The position numbers were made by a program, and so were the translations under genes. Below are positions 17,797 through 28,532 of a stretch of DNA of 64,000 nucleotides, piece after piece (positions within the stretch are counted from its first letter, which is position 1; the number at the start of each line of letters is the position of its first letter). The DNA is from Cognaticolwellia mytili. GTDB taxonomy: Bacteria; Pseudomonadota; Gammaproteobacteria; Enterobacterales; Alteromonadaceae. Location: contig NZ_NBOF01000002.1 in NCBI RefSeq assembly GCF_002104475.1, positions 310,001 through 374,000 of the forward strand, in the 5' to 3' direction. The notes under the pieces were generated by a model. It was not told the origin of the DNA, ran no database searches, and saw only the letters and a program-made list of their open reading frames with translations.

Positions 17797-19254
17797 GTGA
17801 AAAAATTGAAGAATAAAGAAACTAACTGGACTATTTGCCTAGCATGTCAGGGGCGTGGCAAAAAAAGTAAAGGGCTCCGTAAAAAAATTAAACTGCGCTA
17901 TCAAAGAGAATTAGATGAATTTGAAAAGTTCAATCGTGAAGGAATAGCACCCGTTCGCCCTAAAGGCCACCTCCATACATGTACAAACTGTGAAGGCGTT
18001 GGCTTATTACCTGCCGCTACTCATCCTTTAGCTGACAATGAAAATTACCCACACATTGCCATTATTGGTGGTGGAATAGGTGGTGTAGCACTCGCTGTAG
18101 CTTGTTTGCATCGAGGAATTCCTTTTACACTTTACGAGCGTGATAGTGACTTCGATGTGCGTTCTCAAGGTTATGGGCTAACGTTACAACAAGCGAGTAG
18201 AGCAATTGAAGGCTTAGGAATTTTTTCATTGGAAGATGGTGTCGTTTCAACTAAACACGTTGTTCATACCACCGAAGGAAAAGTCATTGGTGAATGGGGG
18301 ATTAGAAAATGGGGCCAGTCAACGTCAAAAACAGCTCCCAAACGCACTAACATCCATATTGCTAGACAATCATTACGTTTAGCCCTACTTAAGCAACTAG
18401 GCGATCAAAACTCAGTGCGATGGAATCATCAACTCCTTGATTTTAAAGAATCTCATGACGAAGGAGTGAGTTTAAGCTTTCAAGTAGCCGGGGAAATTAA
18501 ACATGCCACTGCAGATTTAGTTGTTGGGGCTGATGGTATTCGTAGCACTGTACGGAAACTATTGATTGGCGAAGATGCTTCGCCATTATGTTACTTAGGC
18601 TGCATTGTTATTTTGGGTATCTGCCCTTTAGAAAGTATTCAAGATGTTGTTAGTAATTTGCTAGACTCCGCCACGGTGTTTCAAACCGCTAATGGCAATG
18701 AGCGGATCTACATGATGCCTTATACATCAAACTCAGTGATGTGGCAGCTTAGCTTTCCAATGCAAGAAGACGACGCCAAAACCTTGAGTGCTAAAGGCCC
18801 ACAAGCGCTCAAAGAAGAAGCAAATCGACGATGCCAGTGGCACAACCCTATTCCTCAAATTCTAGCGGCAACTCAGGCAGCACAAATTTCCGGTTATCCA
18901 GTGTATGACCGAAAACCACTTGCCGCAGAGTTGTTAGAAAATGGCCAACAAGTTACTTTAATCGGCGATGCCGCTCATCCTATGAGCCCATTCAAAGGAC
19001 AAGGAGCAAATCAAGCGCTGCTAGACGCACTAGCCTTAGCTCGAGGGATCACAAAAGGTTGTCGGCCACAATCTCAATGGCGTGAGCTTGGGATCAGAAA
19101 CAATGTATTAACCGAGTTTGAAGCGGAAATGCTGCAACGTAGTGCGACCAAAGTAAAAGATTCTGCTGCAGCCGCCCAGTTCCTGCACTCGGAAACCGTA
19201 TTACATGAGGGTAACGAACCAAGAGGTCGTTGTTTAAAGAAAAGTGAAGATTAA
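17797..19254 (+). CDS. FAD-dependent monooxygenase with DnaJ-like zinc-finger N-terminus
   Basis: 485 aa. Residues 1-75 hold two C-x-x-C-x-G-x-G motifs, CLACQGRG and CTNCEGVG, separated by a very basic helix. This is a half DnaJ-type zinc finger. From about residue 85 it is a class A flavoprotein hydroxylase: IIGGGIGGVALAVAC (ADP-binding), DLVVGADGIRSTVR (the DG motif) and LIGDAAHPMSPFKGQGANQAL (ribityl-binding). The start is GTG at 17797; no better codon lies before the first Cys pair. Substrate is unknown. The zinc-finger extension is absent from ordinary members such as PHBH or UbiH. Confidence 0.87.
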   Translation: MKKLKNKETNWTICLACQGRGKKSKGLRKKIKLRYQRELDEFEKFNREGIAPVRPKGHLHTCTNCEGVGLLPAATHPLADNENYPHIAIIGGGIGGVALAVACLHRGIPFTLYERDSDFDVRSQGYGLTLQQASRAIEGLGIFSLEDGVVSTKHVVHTTEGKVIGEWGIRKWGQSTSKTAPKRTNIHIARQSLRLALLKQLGDQNSVRWNHQLLDFKESHDEGVSLSFQVAGEIKHATADLVVGADGIRSTVRKLLIGEDASPLCYLGCIVILGICPLESIQDVVSNLLDSATVFQTANGNERIYMMPYTSNSVMWQLSFPMQEDDAKTLSAKGPQALKEEANRRCQWHNPIPQILAATQAAQISGYPVYDRKPLAAELLENGQQVTLIGDAAHPMSPFKGQGANQALLDALALARGITKGCRPQSQWRELGIRNNVLTEFEAEMLQRSATKVKDSAAAAQFLHSETVLHEGNEPRGRCLKKSED

Positions 19255-19317
19255 AGGGTCAAATACAACAAGTATCAATGTAGAGTTTAAAGCGCTGAGC
19301 TTGCAATAAAAGCAATT

Positions 19318-19345
19318 AAAAAAGACGCTACTTAGCGTCTTTTTT
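19318..19345. terminator. Bidirectional terminator between convergent genes
   Basis: GACGCTA and TAGCGTC form a stem with A-run before and T-run after. It serves the monooxygenase (+) and the chemoreceptor (-). A near copy of this hairpin stands at 57125-57154. Confidence 0.88.
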
Positions 19346-19367
19346 AATAAAAATAAAACAGCTCAAT

Positions 19368-21452
<2,085 letters not shown>

Positions 21453-21833
21453 TTAACTTACCCTGTGTAGAGCACAAATTTTGTTACCTGAAGGGTCACG
21501 AAGATACGCAAGATAAAGCTTGCCTATAGTACCTTCTCGAACACCTGGAGCATCTTCGCAAGCAATGCCACCATTAGCAACACCGGTAGCATGCCAAGCA
21601 TCGGCTTGCTCAGGAGATGTTGCAGCAAAACCGATAGTGCTACCATTGCCATTGCAGGCTTCTTCACCATCAATCGGCTTAGTTAAAGCAAAAACGCCAG
21701 TATCAGTAAAATAAAAGCATCGGCCCTTATCATCCATAACGCCAGGCTTATGACCTAACTCACCTAAAATTGCATCGTAAAACACTTTCGATGCCTGCAC
21801 ATCGTTCGCACCAATCATGATATGACTAAACAT
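21453..21833 (-). CDS. VOC (glyoxalase/bleomycin-resistance fold) family protein
   Basis: 126 aa cytosolic beta-alpha-beta-beta-beta protein. MFSHIMIGANDVQASKVFYDAIL is the VOC start with a metal-type His, and YLAYLRDPSGNKICALH is the closing motif. GFAATSPEQADAWHATGVANGG fits the glyoxalase-like subgroup common in proteobacteria. Substrate is unknown. AAGGAAAG precedes the ATG at 21833. Confidence 0.88.
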   Translation of the reverse strand: MFSHIMIGANDVQASKVFYDAILGELGHKPGVMDDKGRCFYFTDTGVFALTKPIDGEEACNGNGSTIGFAATSPEQADAWHATGVANGGIACEDAPGVREGTIGKLYLAYLRDPSGNKICALHRVS

Positions 21834-22334
21834 TAACTTTCCTTTTATTGAAGAATGGTAGCAAGAGCATTAACTAAGTAATTGAATAAACTATCTAGCA
21901 CTTACTATGAAAAAGCATTGTGATCAGCATGCCCGATCAGCAACTAAGAAGACAATAATAATTTGATATAAATGAGAAGATTTCAATATTTTAATCACAG
22001 CTAATGCCAATTAAATTCAGTAAGTGATCAATTATAAGCGAGAATAAATGTTCAAAAGTAAGACGCTTGATTGATTCTTACATGGATGTAAATCAGTAGA
22101 ACAATGTAGGAACATATCGTCGAGCAATAACTATCTATTAGGATTGAAAGCAACGCAGATATTAGATAATTAGGCCACTTTAGAATGACCAATTATTTAT
22201 TTCAATTGATATAAAACACGCCAACAAATTGAATTTCACAAAAAACTAGCCTATTTCGCTGCTCATTTGGCGACCAATTTAGTCAAAAACTTGTGTAAAT
22301 CGACTTTTTACTCTAATTATTGAAAATACAGCTT

Positions 22335-22353
22335 GCAAACGATAATCACTATC
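22335..22353 (+). promoter_or_regulatory. Fur box upstream of the TonB receptor
   Basis: The half GATAATCACTATC differs from the Fur consensus GATAATCATTATC at one position, and the site overall matches about 15 of 19. It lies about 75 bases before the receptor start. The rest of the 590-base gap to 21833 shows nothing else. Confidence 0.75.
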
Positions 22354-22425
22354 ATTAACATTCCCGATCACTTAATGCTCGCTGCATTTTACCTTAGAAC
22401 AATAGTTAATAATTTGGAGATTAAT

Positions 22426-24495
22426 ATGAAGTACTCACCGCTGTTTTTAGCAATTTCTATGGCCACGCCACTAGCCCATGCTGACAGCAAATCGATAGAA
22501 GTTATCGAAGTTACCGGAAGTTATTTTAACGATTACAAAGTAGATGAAGCTAAAGGCGCTATGCGTACAGATGTCTCACTACTTGAGACGGCGCAGTCAG
22601 TAACTGTAATTCCGAGTACTATTGTTGAAGAACAATTGGCGACAACTTTAGGTGAAGTACTAACTAACGACGCGAGTCTTTCAGCAGGTTCAAAACAACG
22701 TAACCGTGAAGTTTTTAACCTCAGAGGTTTTGAACTAAGTTCATCAAATGGTTATTTACGTGACGGACATCAGCATTGGTCGCATTATCAACAGCCAATA
22801 GAAACATTAGAAAGCGTGGAAGTTATTAAAGGCCCTTCTAGTATTTTATATGGTCAATCTGGCCCTGGTGGCTTAGTTAATATGGTAACTAAGAAGCCAA
22901 CAGCAAGAACATTGCTTAATATCGGTGCTGATACTGACCAGGAAGGTTCAACTCGTTTCACTTTAGACGCGGGCGGTGCATTAAACGATGAAGAGTCACT
23001 TAGATATCGTGCCAATTTAGTTAAGCAAGATGTTACTTATCAACGTGAATATCAAAATGGTGACCAACGTGAACGTGATCGTTTTCTGGGCGCTTTAGTT
23101 GTTGATTATGATGTATCTGACGATCTATCTCTGCGCGTACATTATGACTACACCAACGATAAAGCCGGTTTAGATACTGGCGGTTGGCTAAATGAAGATG
23201 GCGACTTGATTGGCGACCGTAAAACTATTCGTGACATGTCTTGGGCATTCACTGATATCGATGTAGAGAACTATGGTGCCGATATTAACTACAGTATTAA
23301 TGATAATTGGCAGGTTGCCATTGGCTATAACAAGCAAACATTCGAACGTGAACGTTTTGAATCTGCCGCTAAAAAACCAGCTAATTTCAACGAAGGTGAT
23401 GAGTACACATCAAAACCATATGACCGCTTTGATGACTGGCAGTTCACCACTAAGTTTATCGATTTTACTGGCGAGTTCGACTTTGCTGGTGTTAATCACC
23501 AATTGTTAATCGGTGCAAATTCACTTGATTATTACTATGGTCAACTTAAAGTTAAAGCTTCATCAGTGACTTATTCTACCGGCCAAAGCGAACCCGTCAA
23601 ACCTGATATTGACTATAGAGATGACGATACTTTATATACTAGCGAATATGATTATTACGGTGTTTATTTGCAAGACTTAGTGACTTTCAATGATAACTGG
23701 CAGGTTTCATTTGGTGGTCGTTATGATAAACAAAACAAGGAAAATGCTGATAGTGAATCATTTTCACCTAAGTTTGGCGTGCTTTATCACCCTTCAGAAC
23801 AAGCAACAATTTATTACAGCTACACAGAGGGTTTTGAGCCACAAAGAAGTGAAACCTTAAATAATGATACCGATATTAACCACGGCATGAAATTAGATGC
23901 GATGGAGTCAAAGCAAAGTGAAATCGGTGTAAAATGGCAGCTAGTTGATGACAGGTTATTATTAAGCGGTGCTATTTTTGATATCAGTAAAAAAGGCAAG
24001 TTGATCAGTGAAGATATTGATCACCCTGAATTTGAAACACGCACAACACAAGCAGGAAAACAACGCCATAAAGGTTTTGAATTAGGTGCCCAAGGTGCGA
24101 TAAACGATAAACTATTTATCATGTCTTCACTGATTAATATTGACGCGGAGTATGAACAAGACGAAAACTATCAGGGCAAAACGCCAAGAGATGTACCTGA
24201 GTGGTCTGCGGCCTTATGGTCTCGTTACGAATTCACTGAAAAGCTTGCTTTCAATGCTGGTGCATTCTATGAAGGAGCTCGTTTTGCTGATAGTGCCAAC
24301 ACCATCGAAAAAGATAGCTACACACGTATTGATGTTGGTGCAACATATCAAATGGATATAAGCAACCATGAGCTTAACCTACGCTTTAACATCAATAACT
24401 TGCTAGACAAAAAATACCTTATTGGCGGTGGTACTAGTAGTGTAACGGCAGCTGATGGTATTAGTTTTCGTGTTGCTGCACAGCTAGCATTTTAA
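22426..24495 (+). CDS. TonB-dependent siderophore receptor
   Basis: 689 aa outer-membrane beta-barrel for ferric siderophore uptake. A signal peptide (MKYSPLFLAISMATPLAHA) is followed by a TonB-box-like IEVIEVTGSY, a plug domain (ETAQSVTVIPSTIVEEQ, NLRGFELSSSNGYLRDG, IKGPSSILYGQSGPGGLVNMVTKKP) and a barrel ending in FRVAAQLAF with terminal Phe. The siderophore subtype (ferrichrome/FhuE-like) is suggested by YGQSGPGGLVN. The start at 22426 follows TTTGGAGA; an in-frame codon 31 residues upstream would spoil the signal peptide and overlap the Fur box. First gene of an iron cluster. Confidence 0.94.
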   Translation: MKYSPLFLAISMATPLAHADSKSIEVIEVTGSYFNDYKVDEAKGAMRTDVSLLETAQSVTVIPSTIVEEQLATTLGEVLTNDASLSAGSKQRNREVFNLRGFELSSSNGYLRDGHQHWSHYQQPIETLESVEVIKGPSSILYGQSGPGGLVNMVTKKPTARTLLNIGADTDQEGSTRFTLDAGGALNDEESLRYRANLVKQDVTYQREYQNGDQRERDRFLGALVVDYDVSDDLSLRVHYDYTNDKAGLDTGGWLNEDGDLIGDRKTIRDMSWAFTDIDVENYGADINYSINDNWQVAIGYNKQTFERERFESAAKKPANFNEGDEYTSKPYDRFDDWQFTTKFIDFTGEFDFAGVNHQLLIGANSLDYYYGQLKVKASSVTYSTGQSEPVKPDIDYRDDDTLYTSEYDYYGVYLQDLVTFNDNWQVSFGGRYDKQNKENADSESFSPKFGVLYHPSEQATIYYSYTEGFEPQRSETLNNDTDINHGMKLDAMESKQSEIGVKWQLVDDRLLLSGAIFDISKKGKLISEDIDHPEFETRTTQAGKQRHKGFELGAQGAINDKLFIMSSLINIDAEYEQDENYQGKTPRDVPEWSAALWSRYEFTEKLAFNAGAFYEGARFADSANTIEKDSYTRIDVGATYQMDISNHELNLRFNINNLLDKKYLIGGGTSSVTAADGISFRVAAQLAF

Positions 24496-24517
24496 TTACT
24501 AACAAGTTTAAGCTTTC

Positions 24518-24546
24518 GGCGTGTTGATATCTCAACACGCCTTTTT
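24518..24546 (+). terminator. Terminator after the TonB receptor
   Basis: GGCGTGTTGA, loop TATC and TCAACACGCC with five T. It probably attenuates rather than isolates the three downstream genes. Confidence 0.85.
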
Positions 24547-24606
24547 GTTTATATGTATTTAATAACTAGTGCCAATAATAAATTTCAAAAATAAGCATGA
24601 GTAGTA

Positions 24607-25206
24607 ATGAAACCATCAAAAAAAACACTAAACCTAGCACGACTGATACATGTTTATGTTTCTATGGCCTTGCTAACTTTGCTGCTATTTTTCTCAGTTA
24701 CAGGCATAACGCTTAATCACCCTGAGTGGTTTCGAGATCACCAACCGCAAGTTATAGAAATAGAAGCCACCATTAAAGGCGTACAAAAACTCACTCTAGA
24801 AAATGACCTAGTTACTACTGAGCAACAACAAAAAATCACCACTGAGCTAGAACAGACTTTAGCTATTTCATTAGCCAACGCTAGCATCGAATTAATGTCT
24901 GGAGAATTGTTCTATAGCATCAAGCAAGCAGGTGAAAGTGCCAGTGTGTCCGTTGACTTAGCTTCTGGAGAGGTGTTTTTTGAGCAAACTCATTACGGCT
25001 GGTGGGCAGTGCTAAGTGATTTACATAAAGGCCGAAACACCAGCAATTTTTGGGGTTGGATTATTGATCTTTCTAGTCTACTTTTTATTATCTTTGCCAT
25101 TACAGGCTTTATTTTAGCAATGCCACAAAAGCGCTTTCGCAGAACATTACTGCTCAGTATTGGCAGTACTATTTTTGCCCTATTTAGCATTATTTACCTA
25201 GCCTAA
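24607..25206 (+). CDS. PepSY-associated membrane protein
   Basis: 199 aa inner-membrane protein. The first membrane span is at about 15-35 (VYVSMALLTLLLFFSVTGITLNH), including the PepSY_TM-typical H-x-x-x-x-x-x-x-L and TGITLNHPE. A periplasmic domain follows, then YGWWAVLSDLHKGRN and two closing spans. Relatives accompany siderophore receptors and are thought to help ferric-siderophore reduction or release at the inner membrane (family context). It is second in the cluster, 111 bases after the receptor. Confidence 0.83.
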   Translation: MKPSKKTLNLARLIHVYVSMALLTLLLFFSVTGITLNHPEWFRDHQPQVIEIEATIKGVQKLTLENDLVTTEQQQKITTELEQTLAISLANASIELMSGELFYSIKQAGESASVSVDLASGEVFFEQTHYGWWAVLSDLHKGRNTSNFWGWIIDLSSLLFIIFAITGFILAMPQKRFRRTLLLSIGSTIFALFSIIYLA

Positions 25207-25224
25207 AGGAACACGACAAACCTG

Positions 25225-25773
25225 ATGAGTACTTTATTTTCACATCGCGCCATTAAAACCGTTTTACTGGTTTTTCTCCTGTTATTAGTTTCCGTATCGC
25301 AATCATCACAAGCATATGAAAGCAATGCAGGCACACTGGCAATAAAGCTCGAACTCAAACAGCAACAAGGTGAATATCACCCACCTTACGTAGCGGTTTG
25401 GCTTGAAAACAACGACAGAAAATCAGTTCGTACACTGCTACTTTGGCGTAAAGAGCCTAAATGGTTAAAAGATATTCGTCGCTGGTGGCGAAACGTCGGC
25501 AGGAAAGATGCTGAATTAGTTGATGCAATTACCTCAGCGACTCATGCTGCTGGTAGTTTCCCACTTTCGTTCAAGCTTACCGATGATGAACAACACGCAC
25601 TTACCGAAGGTGACTACACCCTTTACATCGAAGTTGTTCGTGAAAAAGGTGGTAGAGCACTACTTAAACAAAAGTTTTCTTTAAACAATCAAACTCAACA
25701 ATTCACCTTAAAAGAAACCGCTGAAACTGGCGAAATTACTTTTACTGTTACCCCCTTAGGAGCAAAAACATGA
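25225..25773 (+). CDS. DUF2271 secreted protein
   Basis: 182 aa with an N-terminal signal/anchor (VLLVFLLLLVSVSQSSQA). The body has PYVAVWLENNDRKSVRTLLLWRKEPKWLKDIRRWWR and VDAITSATHAAGSFPLSF, the DUF2271 signature. Function is not established; members co-occur with PepSY and DUF4198 proteins and TonB receptors in iron-regulated operons. It starts 18 bases after the PepSY gene and its last four bases overlap the next start (ATGA), indicating translational coupling. Confidence 0.85.
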   Translation: MSTLFSHRAIKTVLLVFLLLLVSVSQSSQAYESNAGTLAIKLELKQQQGEYHPPYVAVWLENNDRKSVRTLLLWRKEPKWLKDIRRWWRNVGRKDAELVDAITSATHAAGSFPLSFKLTDDEQHALTEGDYTLYIEVVREKGGRALLKQKFSLNNQTQQFTLKETAETGEITFTVTPLGAKT

Positions 25774-26576
25774 ACTTTAAAAAAGCAACATTAGTGATGC
25801 TAGCCCTTGCCGTTAGTAGCCAAGTTAGCGCACATTCACGCTGGATATTACCAAGCCATTTCACACTTTCTTCAGAGCGTGGAGAGTGGGTAACATTAGA
25901 CGCTACAGCGTCAAATGAAGTGTTTAATGTTGATAAAGCACTGAGTATCGACCCACTAAGCATTTTAACGCCATCGGGTAAAAAATCACGTCCTTCTTCA
26001 GCATACAAAGCTCATAGAAAATCAGTTGCTGATTATTTTATCGAAGAAAGCGGTACATATAAAATTACTAATAATTCAACACCTAGTTACTTTTCAACTT
26101 ACAAAGTAGGTGATAAACGCCACCGTGCTCGCGTAAATAAAATGGAATTAAAGTCACTAGTTCCAGCAAACGCAACTAGCCTGCAAACCGCCTACGGCCT
26201 TACGCGAATTGAAAGCTACATCACCATGAACAATCCTACTGAGAACTATGCGATTGATGGGAAATTCTTAGAATTATTACCTAAAACACATCCATCAGAA
26301 GTGGTAGAAAATGAACCCGCAACTTTCGTATTTACTTACAATGGCAAAGTGCAATCGGGCGTCGAAGTTGAAATCACCCGTGATGGTGCTCGTTACAGAA
26401 ACAATCCAGAAACATTAACAATGAAAAGCAATAACAAAGGCGAAATTACTTTTACCCCAATGCATGCTGGCCGTTATTTACTAATTGCTGAGCATGAACA
26501 AGATGCAAAAAACAAAACACTTGCTGACAAAGAACACGGCGGCGTATTCCTTACCTTTGAAGTACAACTACAATAG
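25770..26576 (+). CDS. DUF4198 periplasmic protein
   Basis: 268 aa. Signal peptide MNFKKATLVMLALAVSSQVSA precedes HSRWILPSHFTLS, the N-terminal His-rich start typical of DUF4198, a family associated with metal uptake. Later segments are ADYFIEESGTYKI, PATFVFTYNGKVQSGVEVEI and GEITFTPMHAGRYLLIAEHE, giving two Ig-like modules. Probably periplasmic. It closes the TonB/PepSY/DUF2271/DUF4198 unit. A T-tailed hairpin follows at 26607. Confidence 0.87.
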   Translation: MNFKKATLVMLALAVSSQVSAHSRWILPSHFTLSSERGEWVTLDATASNEVFNVDKALSIDPLSILTPSGKKSRPSSAYKAHRKSVADYFIEESGTYKITNNSTPSYFSTYKVGDKRHRARVNKMELKSLVPANATSLQTAYGLTRIESYITMNNPTENYAIDGKFLELLPKTHPSEVVENEPATFVFTYNGKVQSGVEVEITRDGARYRNNPETLTMKSNNKGEITFTPMHAGRYLLIAEHEQDAKNKTLADKEHGGVFLTFEVQLQ

Positions 26577-26606
26577 AATGTTTCTTTAAAATATAAGTAT
26601 TTAAGG

Positions 26607-26635
26607 AAGGGCTGCGGTAAAACGTGGCCCTTTTT
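26607..26635 (+). terminator. Terminator of the iron cluster
   Basis: AAGGGC and GCCCTT pair, extended by wobble pairs in the stem, with five T following. Confidence 0.75.
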
Positions 26636-26670
26636 GTTTATTGTTCATCACATTCATTGCTATGATATCA

Positions 26671-26688
26671 CCTCAACCTTAATTGAGG
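26671..26688 (+). promoter_or_regulatory. SoxR box at the soxR promoter
   Basis: CCTCAACCTTAATTGAGG matches the SoxR operator frame CCTCAA-N6-TTGAGG exactly. It sits 12 bases before the soxR ATG, just after a TATGAT -10-like element (26661-26666), so binding would overlap the start of transcription and suggests autorepression. Confidence 0.85.
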
Positions 26689-26700
26689 TTCAAGCTCATT

Positions 26701-27201
26701 ATGAATAAAATTAAAACAGATCTTTCCATTGGCGAAGTGTCAAAACGCAGCGGTGTTGCTATTTCTTCAATTCATTTTTATGAGAACAAAGGACTCATTT
26801 GTTCGCATCGAAATTCCAGCAATCATCGCCGCTTTTCACGTGATGTTTTACGAAAAATATCAGTAATAAAAATTGCTCAAAAGTCTGGGGTTCAGCTAAA
26901 AGAGATCAAAGAAGCACTAGCGACTATTCCAGATAATAAAACCGTAACTCTCGATGATTGGACTAGGCTTTCAAAGCAATGGCACAATCAACTCGACGAA
27001 CGCATCAACCAACTTATCGCCTTGCGCGATAATCTTGATAGCTGTATTGGTTGTGGCTGTTTATCAATTGACCGTTGCAGATTGGCCAATCCGTACGACA
27101 CATTAGGCGACTTAGGCCCCGGCCCTCACCTTAAACCAGATGGTGTTGAATACGAAAATGCGTCACCAGAAGGTGATGAGTGTTTAAATAAAAGTAGTTA
27201 G
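26701..27201 (+). CDS. soxR: Redox-sensing MerR-family regulator SoxR
   Basis: 166 aa cytosolic regulator. N-terminal MerR helix-turn-helix LSIGEVSKRSGVAISSIHFYENKGLI is followed by the dimerisation helix and the [2Fe-2S] loop CIGCGCLSIDRC, with the four Cys of SoxR. RLANPYDTLGDLGPGP closes the family pattern. The start at 26701 gives the normal N-terminus; a codon six residues upstream lies inside the SoxR box. In non-enteric bacteria SoxR responds to redox-active compounds and controls pumps and oxygenases directly, fitting the SoxR box on the RND operon at 32.8 kb. Confidence 0.95.
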   Translation: MNKIKTDLSIGEVSKRSGVAISSIHFYENKGLICSHRNSSNHRRFSRDVLRKISVIKIAQKSGVQLKEIKEALATIPDNKTVTLDDWTRLSKQWHNQLDERINQLIALRDNLDSCIGCGCLSIDRCRLANPYDTLGDLGPGPHLKPDGVEYENASPEGDECLNKSS

Positions 27202-27429
27202 AACTCACTATATTAAACTAAAAAATCACAGTTTATTTTTATTGTTAGCATTGTATTTAAAGTCGGCATTAAATAATAAAACTTGCTTGTGAACTTAAAA
27301 AAAGCATTAAATTTTAGCTAGATAGTACAATTGCAACCGCTGGTTGACAAATTAACAACTTGACTTGCTAGTTTGCAACTAACTGATTTCCTAAGATTGC
27401 AGCTCAAAAATTAACAAAGGAAAACCCTT

Positions 27430-28413
27430 ATGATATTAGCAGACAAAATTATCAGATTAAGGAAACAGCTGGGCTGGTCACAGGAAGAGCTGGCAGAAAA
27501 AATGAATATTTCTCGACAGTCAGTATCTAAATGGGAAAGTACGAATAGCATTCCTGATTTAAATAGAATAATTAAGCTAGCTGAAATTTTTGACGTTTCA
27601 ACTGACTTTTTATTAAAAGACGAACATGAAGTATTTAACTCTGGCGATGAAAGTAAAGACACTAATATTCTACAGGTGAGTTTAGAGCAGGCAACAAAGT
27701 ACGTTGAAACTAAAATAGAAGTTTCAAACATAGTTACCAAAGGCGTTACGCTTTGTGTATGCTCTGTAATACCGTTATTTTTCTTTTTAGCAATGGCTGA
27801 AACCAGCAAGTTAGGCCTGACTGACGATATCGCAACAGCTATGGGTGTTGTTAGCATTTTGGTCATGGTGTCTATCGCAGTAAGCTTTTTTATAAAAACC
27901 AACCAATATGAAAGTGATGTAGAAGTTATAGACAATGAAGAGTTTGAGTTGGCCTATGGCGTGCACAGTGTTTTCAAAGAAAAACTACAAAAATTTAAAC
28001 CCAGCTACAACAAAAGGCTATCAATCGGTATATTCCTATTCATCGTCAGTTTTGTGCCACTGATGGTTGTTAACATGTTTTCTAATGGCAGTGATGTCGT
28101 TTTAATGATGTTAATTGTCCTGATCCTCATGATAGCGGCAGGGGTTTATATTGTCGCACCGATATCAGCTCAATACGACGCATACAACAGCATTCTAAAA
28201 GATACTGGGGGAGATACAGAAAAAAGTAAGCGTACTAAAAGAGCAGAAAAACTCGCTGCGTTTTACTGGCCTTTACTTGTCGCTATATTTCTTGGCTGGA
28301 GCTTATGGACAATGAATTGGGCAGTAACTTGGATAATTTGGCCTGTCGGAGCGGTACTTTTTGTAGCTTTAGTCGGGCTAATGGAGCTATTAGAAAAAGA
28401 GCAGTCTCGGTAA
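27430..28413 (+). CDS. XRE-family regulator with C-terminal membrane domain
   Basis: 327 aa. The N-terminal helix-turn-helix (about 4-60: ADKIIRLRKQLGWSQEELAEKMNISRQSVSKWES) is the Cro/C1 type common in Firmicute-style regulators. A linker then leads to four or five hydrophobic helices (about 100-125, 130-150, 200-245, 280-320), with a last WTMNWAVTWIIWPVGAVLFVALVG. Such membrane-bound XRE proteins are not rare, but ligand and targets are unknown. It lies between soxR and the SoxR-controlled pump and ends convergent to it at a shared terminator. Confidence 0.85.
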   Translation: MILADKIIRLRKQLGWSQEELAEKMNISRQSVSKWESTNSIPDLNRIIKLAEIFDVSTDFLLKDEHEVFNSGDESKDTNILQVSLEQATKYVETKIEVSNIVTKGVTLCVCSVIPLFFFLAMAETSKLGLTDDIATAMGVVSILVMVSIAVSFFIKTNQYESDVEVIDNEEFELAYGVHSVFKEKLQKFKPSYNKRLSIGIFLFIVSFVPLMVVNMFSNGSDVVLMMLIVLILMIAAGVYIVAPISAQYDAYNSILKDTGGDTEKSKRTKRAEKLAAFYWPLLVAIFLGWSLWTMNWAVTWIIWPVGAVLFVALVGLMELLEKEQSR

Positions 28414-28473
28414 CAAAATATATTCGCTCCTGCGCATTCATGCGCTCGCGTAATACACGATTCTTGAATATAA

Positions 28474-28505
28474 AAAACCGAAAAGCTTCACAACTTTTCG
28501 GTTTT
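28474..28505. terminator. Bidirectional terminator between the XRE gene and RND operon
   Basis: A 12-bp perfect stem AAAACCGAAAAG / CTTTTCGGTTTT with an eight-base loop lies between convergent gene ends. Confidence 0.88.
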
Positions 28506-28532
28506 ATTACATGGCTCTACTTAAAGTATTGC

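Noticed and set aside
27300-27400. Repeated TTGCAAC/GTTGACA-like words before the XRE gene as an operator
   Set aside because: The words are imperfect and in mixed orientation; not enough to call a site.
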